Below are positions 35,884 through 44,607 of a stretch of DNA of 60,413 bases, one piece after another (positions within the stretch are counted from its first letter, which is position 1; every line of letters begins with the position of its first letter). This stretch comes from Verrucomicrobiales bacterium (GTDB lineage Bacteria > Verrucomicrobiota > Verrucomicrobiia > Verrucomicrobiales > DEV007): the NCBI GenBank assembly GCA_029213025.1, contig JARGOZ010000022.1, positions 1 to 60,413 of the forward strand, in the 5' to 3' direction. Below the pieces are notes generated by a model. It was given only the letters and a program-made list of their open reading frames with translations, was not told the DNA's origin and did not search any database. A program made the translations under genes and the position numbers.

Positions 35884-38703
35884 ATGAGTTCCTCAATTGC
35901 GAGTCACGCGAACACTGAAATTATCGAATCTCTTTATCTCGACTGGAAATCCGATCCGGGTTCTGTGGATAACGAATGGTCGAGCTTTTTTGAAGGCTTC
36001 GAACTGGGCATGACCCTGACTCCAGAAGCCCATCGCGCGGCCAAATCCGGCAAGAGTATCGGCAAACCCGCCACCCCGGGAAGCGAAATGGTTGGCGGTC
36101 TGGATATGGCGACGCGGGCCCGTATTGTTACTCTTGTCTATACCTATCGCTCACTCGGCCACACCGGAGCCCATTTGGACCCGCTGACCGACAGGAAAGA
36201 ACTGCCGCCGGCACTTACTCTTGCAGAACTGGGATTCAAGGAAAGTCATCTCTCCGAAGAAGTCAGCACCCAGTTCTACGAAGGCGGTCGCCCCATGAAA
36301 CTGGGCGAGTTGATCGACCGGTTGCAGCGAACTTACTGTGATAAAATCGGCTTCGAATACATGCACATTCACAAGCCCGAAGTGAGGAACTGGATTCGGG
36401 AAAGAATTGAATCAAGAATTGACGACACCTCTGTGCCCCTGGAGAAGATAAAAAATGTCCTGACCTGGCTGACGGAAGCCAATGGTTTTGAGCAGTTTCT
36501 TCACCGCAAATATGTCGGGCAGAAACGCTTTTCCCTCGAAGGCGGCGATTCCCTGATGGTTTCTCTCAACGGGATTTTCGAAAACTGCCCGGCCAACGGC
36601 GTCGCCGACATTGTCATGGGAATGGCTCACCGGGGCAGACTCAATGTGCTCGCTAATTTTCTGCAGAAACCTCTTTCGGTGATTCTGTATGAGTTCACCG
36701 AAAACTATGTGCCAAATCTCGTAGCAGGAGACGGCGATGTAAAATACCACCTGGGATTCGATGTAAGTCGGAAAACAAAAAATGACAAGGTCGTGGAAAT
36801 TCATCTCGGAGCGAATCCCAGCCACCTCGAAGCGGTTAATGGAGTGGTGGAAGGTAAGACGCGAGCAAAACAGAGGCAGCTCGATCCGGACCAGCATGAT
36901 TCCGGATCCGACCGAAGCAGCGTGCTGCCGATCCTGATCCACGGAGATGCAGCTTTTGCCGGTCAGGGCAGCGTCGCGGAGACGCTCAACCTTTCCCAGT
37001 TGGACGGATACAGGACCGGTGGCACCATCCACATCATCATTAATAACCAGATCGGTTTTACCACCACTCCGGCAGATGCGAGATCCTCAGCCTACTGCAC
37101 CGACGTGGCGAAGATGATTGATGCGCCGGTTTTTCACGTCAACGGCGATTCGCCGCTCGATGTGTTATATGTTTCTGAGATGGCGGCCAGGTTCCGCCAG
37201 AAGTTCCAGCGTGATGTGGTGATCGATATCGTTTGTTATCGCAGACACGGACACAACGAAGGCGACGAACCGGCTTTCACTCTGCCGATGACATACCGGA
37301 ATATCCGCAGCCACAAAACTCCAGCGGCTCTGTTCCGGAAGGAGATGATTGCCGCCGGAAAAGTCACGGCGGAAGAAGCCGATCAAATCGAGCAAAATCA
37401 CAAAGAGATCCTCGAAAAACAGCAATTGGAGCTTCGCGAAGCGGAACAAAAAGGCGAAAGCCATATCATCGGCCACCAGGATGACGAAACGCATACTTCG
37501 CAACCGGAATACAGACACGATGTGATTCACACCGGTTACAACGCCGGGCAATTGAAGGAAATCGGAGTGGTCACAACCCGGGTGCCTGAAGACATCAATG
37601 TAAACCAGAAACTGGCAAAACGATTTATCGGTTCCAGAGCTGACGCGATTGATAAAGGCGAAGGTATCAACTGGGCTTTCGCGGAATCTCTGGCGTTCGG
37701 TTCTCTACTTCTCGACGGAAACTCCGTACGTCTATCCGGTCAGGATTGTCGGCGGGGAACCTTCAGCCAACGCCACGCGGTGCTTTACGATCCTGAAACC
37801 CGGGAGCGATATACACCCCTCAATCACATCGTCCCCGATCAAAAAGCCCGGCTGTGGGTTTATAACAGTCTTCTTTCAGAATTTGCCGTGCTCGGATTTG
37901 AATACGGCTATTCGCTTCTCGCCAGCGACATGCTTGTGTTGTGGGAAGCACAGTTCGGCGACTTCGCCAATGGTGCCCAGGTGATTATTGACCAGTTTAT
38001 TTGCTCGGCGGAATCCAAGTGGCAAAGAATCAGCAATCTGGTCATGCTTCTGCCTCACGGTTACGAGGGCCAGGGCCCTGAGCACAGCAGCGCCAGACTG
38101 GAACGCTTTCTGCAACTCTGCGCGGAGAACAACATGCAGGTCTGCAATCTGACGACTCCGGCGCAGTACTTTCATGTATTGAGAAGGCAGATCGTCCGGC
38201 AGGATGTTCGTAAGCCTCTGATTTTGATGACTCCGAAAAGTCTGCTCAATCATCCAGCCTGTGTTTCTTCCATCGAAGACATGGCCGAGGGCACTCATTT
38301 CCGCGAGATTATCGATGATGAATATCCTGACCGGAAACCGGACGAAGAAATCAACCGGCTGATCTTTTGCTCCGGCAAAGTGTATTACGACCTGATTGAC
38401 TACCGGGCGAAACACGAAATCCACGACACTGCCATTGTCAGGATCGAACAACTCTATCCCTACCATTGGGAAGGCATGGAACAGATCGCCGCAAAATATT
38501 CCAATGCCTACAAGTGGGTTTGGTGCCAGGAAGAACCACTCAACATGGGTGCCTGGTCATTTATTGGTCCACGTCTCAGCAAGCTCACCTCCCACCGGGT
38601 TCGGTATGCCGGCAGAGACACAGCAGCCAGCACGGCAACCGGGTCAAAAGCGATCCACAAATATGAACAGAAAAAACTGGTCGAAAAAGCATTCATTAAA
38701 TAG
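35884..38703 (+). CDS. sucA: 2-oxoglutarate dehydrogenase E1 component
   Basis: Thiamine-diphosphate-dependent E1 enzyme of the 2-oxoglutarate dehydrogenase complex in the TCA cycle. From the ATG at 35884 it is 939 residues, the normal size. The N-terminal E2-binding segment is present (ESLYLDWKSDPGSVDNEWSSFF), then GMAHRGRLNVLANFLQKP, the ThDP/metal region GDAAFAGQGSVAETLNLS and NNQIGFTT, and the C-terminal GYEGQGPEHSSARLERFLQL. sucB follows after 9 bp, so they form an operon; the E3 gene (lpdA) is not nearby. An upstream TTG at 35875 would add three residues. Confidence 0.95.
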   Translation: MSSSIASHANTEIIESLYLDWKSDPGSVDNEWSSFFEGFELGMTLTPEAHRAAKSGKSIGKPATPGSEMVGGLDMATRARIVTLVYTYRSLGHTGAHLDPLTDRKELPPALTLAELGFKESHLSEEVSTQFYEGGRPMKLGELIDRLQRTYCDKIGFEYMHIHKPEVRNWIRERIESRIDDTSVPLEKIKNVLTWLTEANGFEQFLHRKYVGQKRFSLEGGDSLMVSLNGIFENCPANGVADIVMGMAHRGRLNVLANFLQKPLSVILYEFTENYVPNLVAGDGDVKYHLGFDVSRKTKNDKVVEIHLGANPSHLEAVNGVVEGKTRAKQRQLDPDQHDSGSDRSSVLPILIHGDAAFAGQGSVAETLNLSQLDGYRTGGTIHIIINNQIGFTTTPADARSSAYCTDVAKMIDAPVFHVNGDSPLDVLYVSEMAARFRQKFQRDVVIDIVCYRRHGHNEGDEPAFTLPMTYRNIRSHKTPAALFRKEMIAAGKVTAEEADQIEQNHKEILEKQQLELREAEQKGESHIIGHQDDETHTSQPEYRHDVIHTGYNAGQLKEIGVVTTRVPEDINVNQKLAKRFIGSRADAIDKGEGINWAFAESLAFGSLLLDGNSVRLSGQDCRRGTFSQRHAVLYDPETRERYTPLNHIVPDQKARLWVYNSLLSEFAVLGFEYGYSLLASDMLVLWEAQFGDFANGAQVIIDQFICSAESKWQRISNLVMLLPHGYEGQGPEHSSARLERFLQLCAENNMQVCNLTTPAQYFHVLRRQIVRQDVRKPLILMTPKSLLNHPACVSSIEDMAEGTHFREIIDDEYPDRKPDEEINRLIFCSGKVYYDLIDYRAKHEIHDTAIVRIEQLYPYHWEGMEQIAAKYSNAYKWVWCQEEPLNMGAWSFIGPRLSKLTSHRVRYAGRDTAASTATGSKAIHKYEQKKLVEKAFIK

Positions 38704-38712
38704 AAATTTACT

Positions 38713-39903
38713 ATGGCTTACGAAGTAAAGATTCCATCTGTCGGAGAATCGATCACATCAGCGACAATCGCAGAATGGCATATCGCCAGCGGTGAATACG
38801 TGAAGGCCGGCCAGGAGGTTCTCACAATCGAGACCGACAAAGTTTCCCAATCGCTTGAGGCGGAAGTGGGCGGCACGTTGCAACACCTCGTCTCCGAAGG
38901 CGAAGAAGTGCCCATCGGCGAAGTCGTGGCGACTATCGATGAATCAGCAACGCCGCCGGAAGGCTCTGAGCAAACGGAATCGGCACCGGCAAAGAGCACG
39001 CCCGCGCCTGCGGCATCGAGCTCACCTGTGTCGGCGGGAAAAGATTCCCGGGCCACTTCGGTGGCTAGCAACATTGCGGCCGACAAAGGTATTGATTTGG
39101 CAAAAGTCACCGGCTCCGGCCCACGCGGCAGAATCACCAAAGACGATGTCCTGACATTTTCTGAAACCGGAAGCGCCCCTTCCTCCGGCAGCTCCGGCGG
39201 CGATAAACGGACGACGAGAAAGAAAATGACGCCGCTGCGTCGCAAGATCGCCGATCACCTAGTCAACGCCCAGCAGGATGCCGCTCTGCTTACTACATTC
39301 AACGAGTGTGATATGAGTTCGGTGATGGCGACCCGGAAACGAGTCCAGGACGAATTTGTCGAAGCCCACGGAGTAAAACTGGGATTTATGTCCTTTTTCC
39401 TGAAAGCTGTTGTCGAAGGTCTACAGGAAGTCCCGGCGATTAACGCCCGGATAGATGGCGATGATATTGTTCAGAACCACTTTTATGATATCGGCGTCGC
39501 TGTCGGTACCGAAAAAGGTCTCGTAGTTCCTGTGATTCGCGATGTCGACAAAAAGTCGTTCGCCGAGATCGAAAAAGATATCATCGAATACGCAACCAAA
39601 GCGCGCGAAGGCAAAATCCAACTCAGCGATCTGCAGGGCGGGGTTTTCACCGTGACCAACGGAGGCATTTACGGCTCACTTCTCAGCACTCCGATCATCA
39701 ATCCCCCTCAGTCAGGGATCCTTGGTATGCACACAATTCAGCAGCGTCCCGTCGCCGAAAACGGTCAGGTTGTGATTCGTCCCATGATGTACCTCGCCCT
39801 CACTTACGATCACCGCGTCGTCGATGGCAAAGAGGCCGTTACCTTTTTGGTGAAGGTCAAAGAATGCATCGAGGAACCGGAAGTTATGCTGATGGGATTG
39901 TGA
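38713..39903 (+). CDS. sucB: Dihydrolipoyl succinyltransferase (2-oxoglutarate dehydrogenase E2)
   Basis: 396 residues. The lipoyl domain (1-75) carries the attachment lysine in [16 protein letters not shown] (K43), which is the target of the LipA and LipB encoded elsewhere in this window. An Ala/Pro/Ser-rich linker, the peripheral subunit-binding domain ([19 protein letters not shown]), and the catalytic domain follow. The catalytic domain ends with the active-site [15 protein letters not shown]. It is directly downstream of sucA. The domain order and length are standard. Confidence 0.95.
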   Translation: MAYEVKIPSVGESITSATIAEWHIASGEYVKAGQEVLTIETDKVSQSLEAEVGGTLQHLVSEGEEVPIGEVVATIDESATPPEGSEQTESAPAKSTPAPAASSSPVSAGKDSRATSVASNIAADKGIDLAKVTGSGPRGRITKDDVLTFSETGSAPSSGSSGGDKRTTRKKMTPLRRKIADHLVNAQQDAALLTTFNECDMSSVMATRKRVQDEFVEAHGVKLGFMSFFLKAVVEGLQEVPAINARIDGDDIVQNHFYDIGVAVGTEKGLVVPVIRDVDKKSFAEIEKDIIEYATKAREGKIQLSDLQGGVFTVTNGGIYGSLLSTPIINPPQSGILGMHTIQQRPVAENGQVVIRPMMYLALTYDHRVVDGKEAVTFLVKVKECIEEPEVMLMGL

Positions 39904-39916
39904 TACCGATTCTGCC

Positions 39917-40219
39917 ATGCTGAAAATCAAAGATATCCAGTTTATCGGTTCAGAGGTAGCCATCAAATGGGCAGACAACTCGGAAGGCTACATCACCATG
40001 GAACGCCTCCGCGCCCTCTCCCCCAGCGCGGAAACCCAGGGCGAGAAAGATCTCCTCGGCAATCCCATGACCGGCGACCAGAAAGGCAAAGACTTTTCCG
40101 GCGTTTCCGTGACCGGCTGGGCTCCGGTCGGAGGCTACGCCATCCAGTTCACTTTTAGCGACGGACATCGCACCGGACTGTATTCTTTCGAATATTTGCA
40201 GGAAATCACTTCGGAATAG
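39917..40219 (+). CDS. DUF971 domain protein
   Basis: 100 residues, 13 bp after sucB. It has the DUF971 pattern: an N-terminal strand pair (IQFIGSEVAIKWADNSEGYI), a central loop with LRALSPSAETQG, and the conserved end FSDGHRTGLYSFEYLQEI. The domain is related to the N-terminal part of gamma-butyrobetaine hydroxylase and appears in proteins linked to iron-sulfur cluster work; a specific role here is not known. It is likely cotranscribed with sucAB and purB. Confidence 0.88.
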   Translation: MLKIKDIQFIGSEVAIKWADNSEGYITMERLRALSPSAETQGEKDLLGNPMTGDQKGKDFSGVSVTGWAPVGGYAIQFTFSDGHRTGLYSFEYLQEITSE

Positions 40220-40255
40220 TCCGTGCATTCTTGTGATCCTGAGTATCATCCAGAG

Positions 40256-41674
40256 ATGATCCCGAACATACTCGCTGAACGATACGCCACTCCGGCGATG
40301 AAAGACATTTGGTCACCGACTGGCAAGGTGCGCCTCGAGCGCGAACTCTGGGTAGCGGTGATGAAAAGTCAGCGGGATCTCGGCCTCGATATCCCGAAAG
40401 AAGCCATCGACGCCTACGAAAAAGTCATCGACGAGGTGAATCTCGAAGCCATCGATGCCAGGGAACGTGTTACCCGCCACGATGTAAAAGCCCGCATCGA
40501 AGAATTCTGCGATCTCGCCGGACATGAGCACATCCACAAGGGCATGACCAGCCGTGATTTGACCGAGAATGTCGAGCAGCTCCAGGTGTATCGCGCCCTC
40601 GAAGTCGTCCGCTTCAAAACTGCAGCTGCCATTGCGAAAATGGCAAAGCACGCTGATGAGAGCCGCAACCTCGTCATCACCGCCCGCACCCACAATGTAG
40701 CCGCCCAGATCACCACGATGGGCAAACGGTTTTCCATGTTCGGTGAAGAGATGCTGGTCGGTTTGGAAAGTCTCGAAAATCTTCTCGCGACCTATCCGGT
40801 CCGGGGTCTCAAAGGAGCGGTCGGAACCCAGCTGGATCAATTGAGTCTCTTTGATGGCGATTCTGCCAAAGCACTGGATCTCGAGGACCGGGTGACCAAA
40901 CATCTTGGCATCGATCGGAAATTTACCAATGTTGGGCAGGTCTACCCGCGCAGCCTGGATTTTAAAACCGTCTCCGTTCTCAACGAGATTGCTTCCGCTC
41001 CGTCCAGCTTTTCAAAAACCCTGCGCATCATGGCCGGGCTCGAGCTCGCCAGCGAAGGATTCGCCAAAGGCCAGGTCGGCTCTTCTGCCATGCCCCACAA
41101 GATGAACAGCCGCAGCTGCGAACGGGTCAACGGATTTAAAGTCATTCTGAGCGGCTATTTATCGATGGCCAGCCAACTCGCCGGAGACCAGTGGAATGAA
41201 GGCGATGTATCCTGTTCCGTAGTGCGTCGCGTCATGCTGCCCGACGCCTTTTTTGCGCTCGATGGATTGCTGGAAACCTTTATCACCATCCTCGATCAGA
41301 TGGAAACCTACCCGGCGGTGATTGAGAAAGAAAATCAACACTACCTTCCCTTTCTTCTCAGCACCACCATCATGATGGCAGCTGTGAAGCAAGGAATCGG
41401 TCGCGAAACCGCTCACGAAATCATCAAAGAAAACGCCGTCGCCGCCGCCAAAGCCTATCGGACCGGTGAGTCATCCGGCAACGACATGATTGAACGCCTC
41501 GCTGCTGACGGTCGCCTCGGCATGAGCGAATCCGATCTGCAAACCGCCCTTCAGGAAGGGAGCAAGAACATTGGAGCGGTATCCGCCCAGATCGATGTGT
41601 TTTTAAAAGCCTCGACAAATGCCGTATCCGCCGTATCCGGAGCCGGCGACTACGCCCCGGGATCGATTTTGTAG
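40256..41674 (+). CDS. purB: Adenylosuccinate lyase
   Basis: 472 residues from the ATG at 40256; an upstream GTG or TTG at 40223 adds 11 residues with no family support. It cleaves adenylosuccinate and SAICAR in purine synthesis. The fumarase/aspartase signature reads GSSAMPHKMNSRSCERVNG, the form with KMN(S/T)RSCERV found in a subset of PurB proteins, including actinobacterial ones as I recall. Earlier active-site segments are GMTSRDLTENV and ITARTHNVAAQ. It probably ends the sucAB-DUF971-purB run, being followed by a hairpin and repeat-rich intergenic DNA. Confidence 0.93.
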   Translation: MIPNILAERYATPAMKDIWSPTGKVRLERELWVAVMKSQRDLGLDIPKEAIDAYEKVIDEVNLEAIDARERVTRHDVKARIEEFCDLAGHEHIHKGMTSRDLTENVEQLQVYRALEVVRFKTAAAIAKMAKHADESRNLVITARTHNVAAQITTMGKRFSMFGEEMLVGLESLENLLATYPVRGLKGAVGTQLDQLSLFDGDSAKALDLEDRVTKHLGIDRKFTNVGQVYPRSLDFKTVSVLNEIASAPSSFSKTLRIMAGLELASEGFAKGQVGSSAMPHKMNSRSCERVNGFKVILSGYLSMASQLAGDQWNEGDVSCSVVRRVMLPDAFFALDGLLETFITILDQMETYPAVIEKENQHYLPFLLSTTIMMAAVKQGIGRETAHEIIKENAVAAAKAYRTGESSGNDMIERLAADGRLGMSESDLQTALQEGSKNIGAVSAQIDVFLKASTNAVSAVSGAGDYAPGSIL

Positions 41675-41675
41675 G

Positions 41676-41709
41676 TGTAGGACTTCCGAAAGCTTTCGCA
41701 TCTCCTACA
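41676..41709 (+). terminator. Hairpin immediately after purB
   Basis: TGTAGGA at 41676-41682 pairs with TCCTACA at 41703-41709, enclosing the perfect 12-bp palindrome CGAAAGCTTTCG (41687-41698) with four unpaired bases on each side. It starts two bases after the stop codon. No T-tract follows, so it may protect a 3' end or act with Rho instead of terminating by itself. Confidence 0.55.
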
Positions 41710-41732
41710 GAGATGATATTTGCGTTTGCTGT

Positions 41733-41803
41733 TGAACCCGGGGTAGCGCTTCGCTCAATCCGGGGCTTAGTTGCGTAACGGCTTTGCCGTAGCACCGATA
41801 CCA
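41733..41803. repeat. Multi-hairpin, repeat-like intergenic element
   Basis: GC-rich stretch with CCCGGGG (41737-41743) and a second CCGGGG (41760-41765) around the small hairpin AGCG-CTT-CGCT (41745-41755), then ACGGC-TTT-GCCGT (41778-41790). It resembles dispersed palindromic elements in other PVC genomes in general character. Only one copy is present in this window, so its repeat nature is an inference. Confidence 0.35.
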
Positions 41804-41825
41804 CAAAAAGTCCGTGCCCTTCGAC

Positions 41826-41863
41826 CGTACCCTGTTAGGTCCGGGACTGTACCCTGTTAAGTC
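41826..41863 (+). repeat. 22-bp repeat array, site 4 (two units)
   Basis: CGTACCCTGTTAGGTC (41826-41841) and TGTACCCTGTTAAGTC (41848-41863), 22 bp apart, spacer CGGGAC. It lies between purB and a small membrane protein gene, about 150 bp from the purB stop. Unlike sites 1, 3 and 5 it does not touch a stop codon. Confidence 0.9.
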
Positions 41864-41947
41864 TCTTCCCTCCTTAACCCATGCAACTTCGAATTTGATT
41901 TCAATTTCCGAACCCGTATCCTGAATCAGCGAAGTTCCCTCGAAGAA

Positions 41948-42271
41948 ATGATTTCCTTTTTGTCATCCATCTCTCCCATCATTGCGATCATCGGCTTTAT
42001 GTCATGGACCGGATATGGAACCAGTATTTTTGGAAAACCTCTCTACCTGCGGGACGGGATTTGGAAAATTCTGCGATGGGTGGGCGTCCTCTGGGTCATC
42101 TACGGAATGTTTTTCTTCTCTGATCCACTCTCTGAAAAAGCAGTCAATTACCCTATGTTGATTGGGAGTATTGCAATGCTGGTTGGATCGGCGCGAACCA
42201 CGAAGCGACCTCCAAATTCGAAGCCGCTCTTTAAGGTTCCGGCTTCGAAAGAAAAGAAGAAGCCTTCTTGA
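41948..42271 (+). CDS. Hypothetical small membrane protein
   Basis: 107 residues. Three hydrophobic segments are visible (about 6-22, 40-57 and 69-82), with a basic, Lys/Pro-rich cytoplasmic tail (ending SKEKKKPS). No family was recognised. The region before it (41675-41947) is non-coding and repeat-rich. The next gene starts 30 bp downstream and may be cotranscribed. Confidence 0.55.
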   Translation: MISFLSSISPIIAIIGFMSWTGYGTSIFGKPLYLRDGIWKILRWVGVLWVIYGMFFFSDPLSEKAVNYPMLIGSIAMLVGSARTTKRPPNSKPLFKVPASKEKKKPS

Positions 42272-42301
42272 ATTTAATGGTTTTCCTGTATCATCGGAGT
42301 G

Positions 42302-43255
42302 ATGAATGATGCAAAGAGAACGGCAATCGGCATCCTGATTTTCCTCATTCCTTTGGCTGTGGCAATAATCTGGAAACTGACGGCTGATTCGACACTTTTC
42401 TATAGTCCCGAAGCATTGATCGATCCGGAAACCCGCTTGCGGTCCTATCATAAGCAATGGGTAAAAGCAGGTGGTGCTGATCACAGCTATTCAAAAAACC
42501 GGCGTCACTTCCGAAATTTCGAATCAGGTCATACAGAGATTCGGATGATACAGATCCCCGTGCCTGATCAGACTGATATTTATTTGATACTTCGGGCTCA
42601 GAACTATCTCAGCTATACAAAAACCAGCCCGCCATGGGAAAGCCGGAAAACGCTTTTTCAGTTCGGGCAGTGGAAAAAATGGTTCAATCCACCTCCGTAT
42701 CCAGTCGCGGCACCTCCTTTGGAAACCACTGCACCCGGCACAATAAATAAAAAATATGTGATATCACTGTTCGACTCGAACGGCAAACTGATGGATGAAA
42801 CCGAACCCCGACCGTTCAATGGAAACAATCTAACCGAACTGACCAATGCGCGTGACTTTTTCGATGACCTCAACGGAGATGGCTGGATAGAGAGAGTTTC
42901 AGGTAACAATTGCGGAACCGGGGGACTGAAAGGTACCGTCAAAAAATGTAGTGTCACCAGAGTAGGTATTCCCACAAGGGTACTTTTCGAAGTTGCTTTC
43001 AGTATTACCTATGGATCCGGAGATAAATATGACTGGACAAACCGGTGCGCGGATTCCAATGGCGATGGCTTGTATGAAATCCAGCTGGGGCCGGATAAAA
43101 CGCCCTTCGTACCGGAAGTAACATTTTTCTGGAACGAAAGAGACCAAACCTATCGGTCACAACAGGGACAATCGGGCGTTCATTTCCGGGTGATAGAGGA
43201 CTGGGAAGACATTGAGGAAATCCTCAAAACAGGCTCTTTTACAGAGCCACCGTGA
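42302..43255 (+). CDS. Hypothetical membrane-anchored protein with calcium-loop-like motifs
   Basis: 317 residues from the ATG at 42302 (a GTG directly precedes it). An N-terminal helix (about 8-27, IGILIFLIPLAVAIIWKLTA) is an uncleaved anchor or a signal peptide. The remainder is predicted outside the cytoplasm. Two EF-hand or dockerin-like loops are visible: DDLNGDGWIERV (about 191-202) and DSNGDGLYEI (about 251-260), so calcium binding is plausible. Three cysteines lie nearby (NNCGTGG, KKCSV, NRCADS). No catalytic motif was recognised. Confidence 0.6.
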   Translation: MNDAKRTAIGILIFLIPLAVAIIWKLTADSTLFYSPEALIDPETRLRSYHKQWVKAGGADHSYSKNRRHFRNFESGHTEIRMIQIPVPDQTDIYLILRAQNYLSYTKTSPPWESRKTLFQFGQWKKWFNPPPYPVAAPPLETTAPGTINKKYVISLFDSNGKLMDETEPRPFNGNNLTELTNARDFFDDLNGDGWIERVSGNNCGTGGLKGTVKKCSVTRVGIPTRVLFEVAFSITYGSGDKYDWTNRCADSNGDGLYEIQLGPDKTPFVPEVTFFWNERDQTYRSQQGQSGVHFRVIEDWEDIEEILKTGSFTEPP

Positions 43256-43327
43256 AGCCCATCCTGTCCTCTACTTTCCAAAATTCATTGGTTGCTAAAT
43301 CGCGCTTTGACGAGGAATGACTAGGCC

Positions 43328-44521
43328 TTGAGAGCCCTGAAACGACAGTTTTTCCTCAGCTATGGTGTAATCGGGAGCGTGATGCCCCTGATGACTGTCT
43401 TTCTCCGTGAACAAGCGGGCTTCACCTTCCTGCAAATCGGAATCGCGGCGTCGATCATGGGCCTGCCCATGCTGTTCTCCCCGGTATTGATCACCTTTTT
43501 TGCCGACCGGAATATTGATCCCCGCCGCATCCTCGCAGTGGCATTTACTTCCAGCGCCTGCGTGCTCACGGCGATGTTTTTCTCGACCCAGATCAAGTTG
43601 ACGCTGCTGCTCTACTTCGTCCACGGACTGTCTTTTGTCGCCATGCTGCCTCTCCAGGACGGGTTCTTTTTCTCGCTCACTCAGCAGATGAAGAGCGAGG
43701 GAAAATATTTTCCCGAGTATCCGTTTGTCCGGGTCTGGGGAACGATCGGATTTATCGTTCCGAGCCTGTTGCTGTATTTCCCGCTGAAAAACGGAGCCGA
43801 ACCCGGTTCCATTCTACCGGTAGCAGTATTTTTCTGTGTGCTGTCGATGATCAACAGCTTCTTTCTCCCCCCACTGGAAAGAAAGATCTTCGCCGCCGGA
43901 ACCGGGAGAAGAATCCCCACCCGGCAGGCTTTTGCCCGGCTTTACTCGCCGGAAGGTCGCTGGCTCGCTATCGGTATCTTTTTCGGATTGCTTGCCGCTT
44001 CGATTTACTACTCTTTCATCGCCAATTATTTCGATGAAGTGATCCACATCCCGCGCCAATATATTGGACTCATCATCAATATCGGAGTGGTTCTGGAAAT
44101 CGGGTATTCGCTTTTGATGCCGGCGATGCAGAGGAAAATCGGTCTGAAAGCGATCATTTCTCTGGGCCTGGGGCTGATGTCTCTGCGCATGTTTCTTCTC
44201 GCTACCTTTCCCACCCCGCTTGTGGCGGTTCTGGTTCAGGTCATGCACGGTATGGAGGTTCTCGCCCTGTACATCGCCCCGCCCATGTTTATCAACCGCC
44301 TCGCCGGCGACGAATTCCGCAATTCGATGCAGGGCGTTTACACGATGGGAGTCGGCGGACTGAGCCGGGTGATTGCAGGAACTACCGCCGGTTTTGTCAT
44401 CATGAATGGCGATTTAAAAAACGGCCTTTATCTGGGAGCGGGTCTGGCTCTAACCGCATTTATCATCATTACCCTGTTTTTTGAACGAATCCCTCCGCTG
44501 CAGAAAAAACAGGATGTGTAG
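43328..44521 (+). CDS. MFS transporter (MFS_1-like)
   Basis: 397 residues with about 12 hydrophobic helices, of the major facilitator superfamily in the subgroup near the phenylpropionate (HcaT) and nucleoside symporters. Helix 1 carries FFLSYGVIGSVMPLMTVFL, and the RVWGTIGF segment is characteristic of that group. The TTG at 43328 is supported by a GAGGAA 10 bases upstream, one of few good SD sites in this window; an ATG at 43317 is out of frame. The substrate is unknown. There is no obvious functional partner beside it. Confidence 0.82.
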   Translation: MRALKRQFFLSYGVIGSVMPLMTVFLREQAGFTFLQIGIAASIMGLPMLFSPVLITFFADRNIDPRRILAVAFTSSACVLTAMFFSTQIKLTLLLYFVHGLSFVAMLPLQDGFFFSLTQQMKSEGKYFPEYPFVRVWGTIGFIVPSLLLYFPLKNGAEPGSILPVAVFFCVLSMINSFFLPPLERKIFAAGTGRRIPTRQAFARLYSPEGRWLAIGIFFGLLAASIYYSFIANYFDEVIHIPRQYIGLIINIGVVLEIGYSLLMPAMQRKIGLKAIISLGLGLMSLRMFLLATFPTPLVAVLVQVMHGMEVLALYIAPPMFINRLAGDEFRNSMQGVYTMGVGGLSRVIAGTTAGFVIMNGDLKNGLYLGAGLALTAFIIITLFFERIPPLQKKQDV

Positions 44522-44607
44522 CCCTTTCCGAAGCGTAATTTTAGTGGTATTTTCACTGTATCAGCCACTTGATTTCGCGATCAAATCACCCCAATTAGTC
44601 GGTTTCT

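Noticed and set aside
43159..43175. AACAGGGACAATC resembling the 22-bp repeat core
   Set aside because: Lacks the T of GGGTACA, has no second unit at 22 bp and lies in a coding region; treated as chance.
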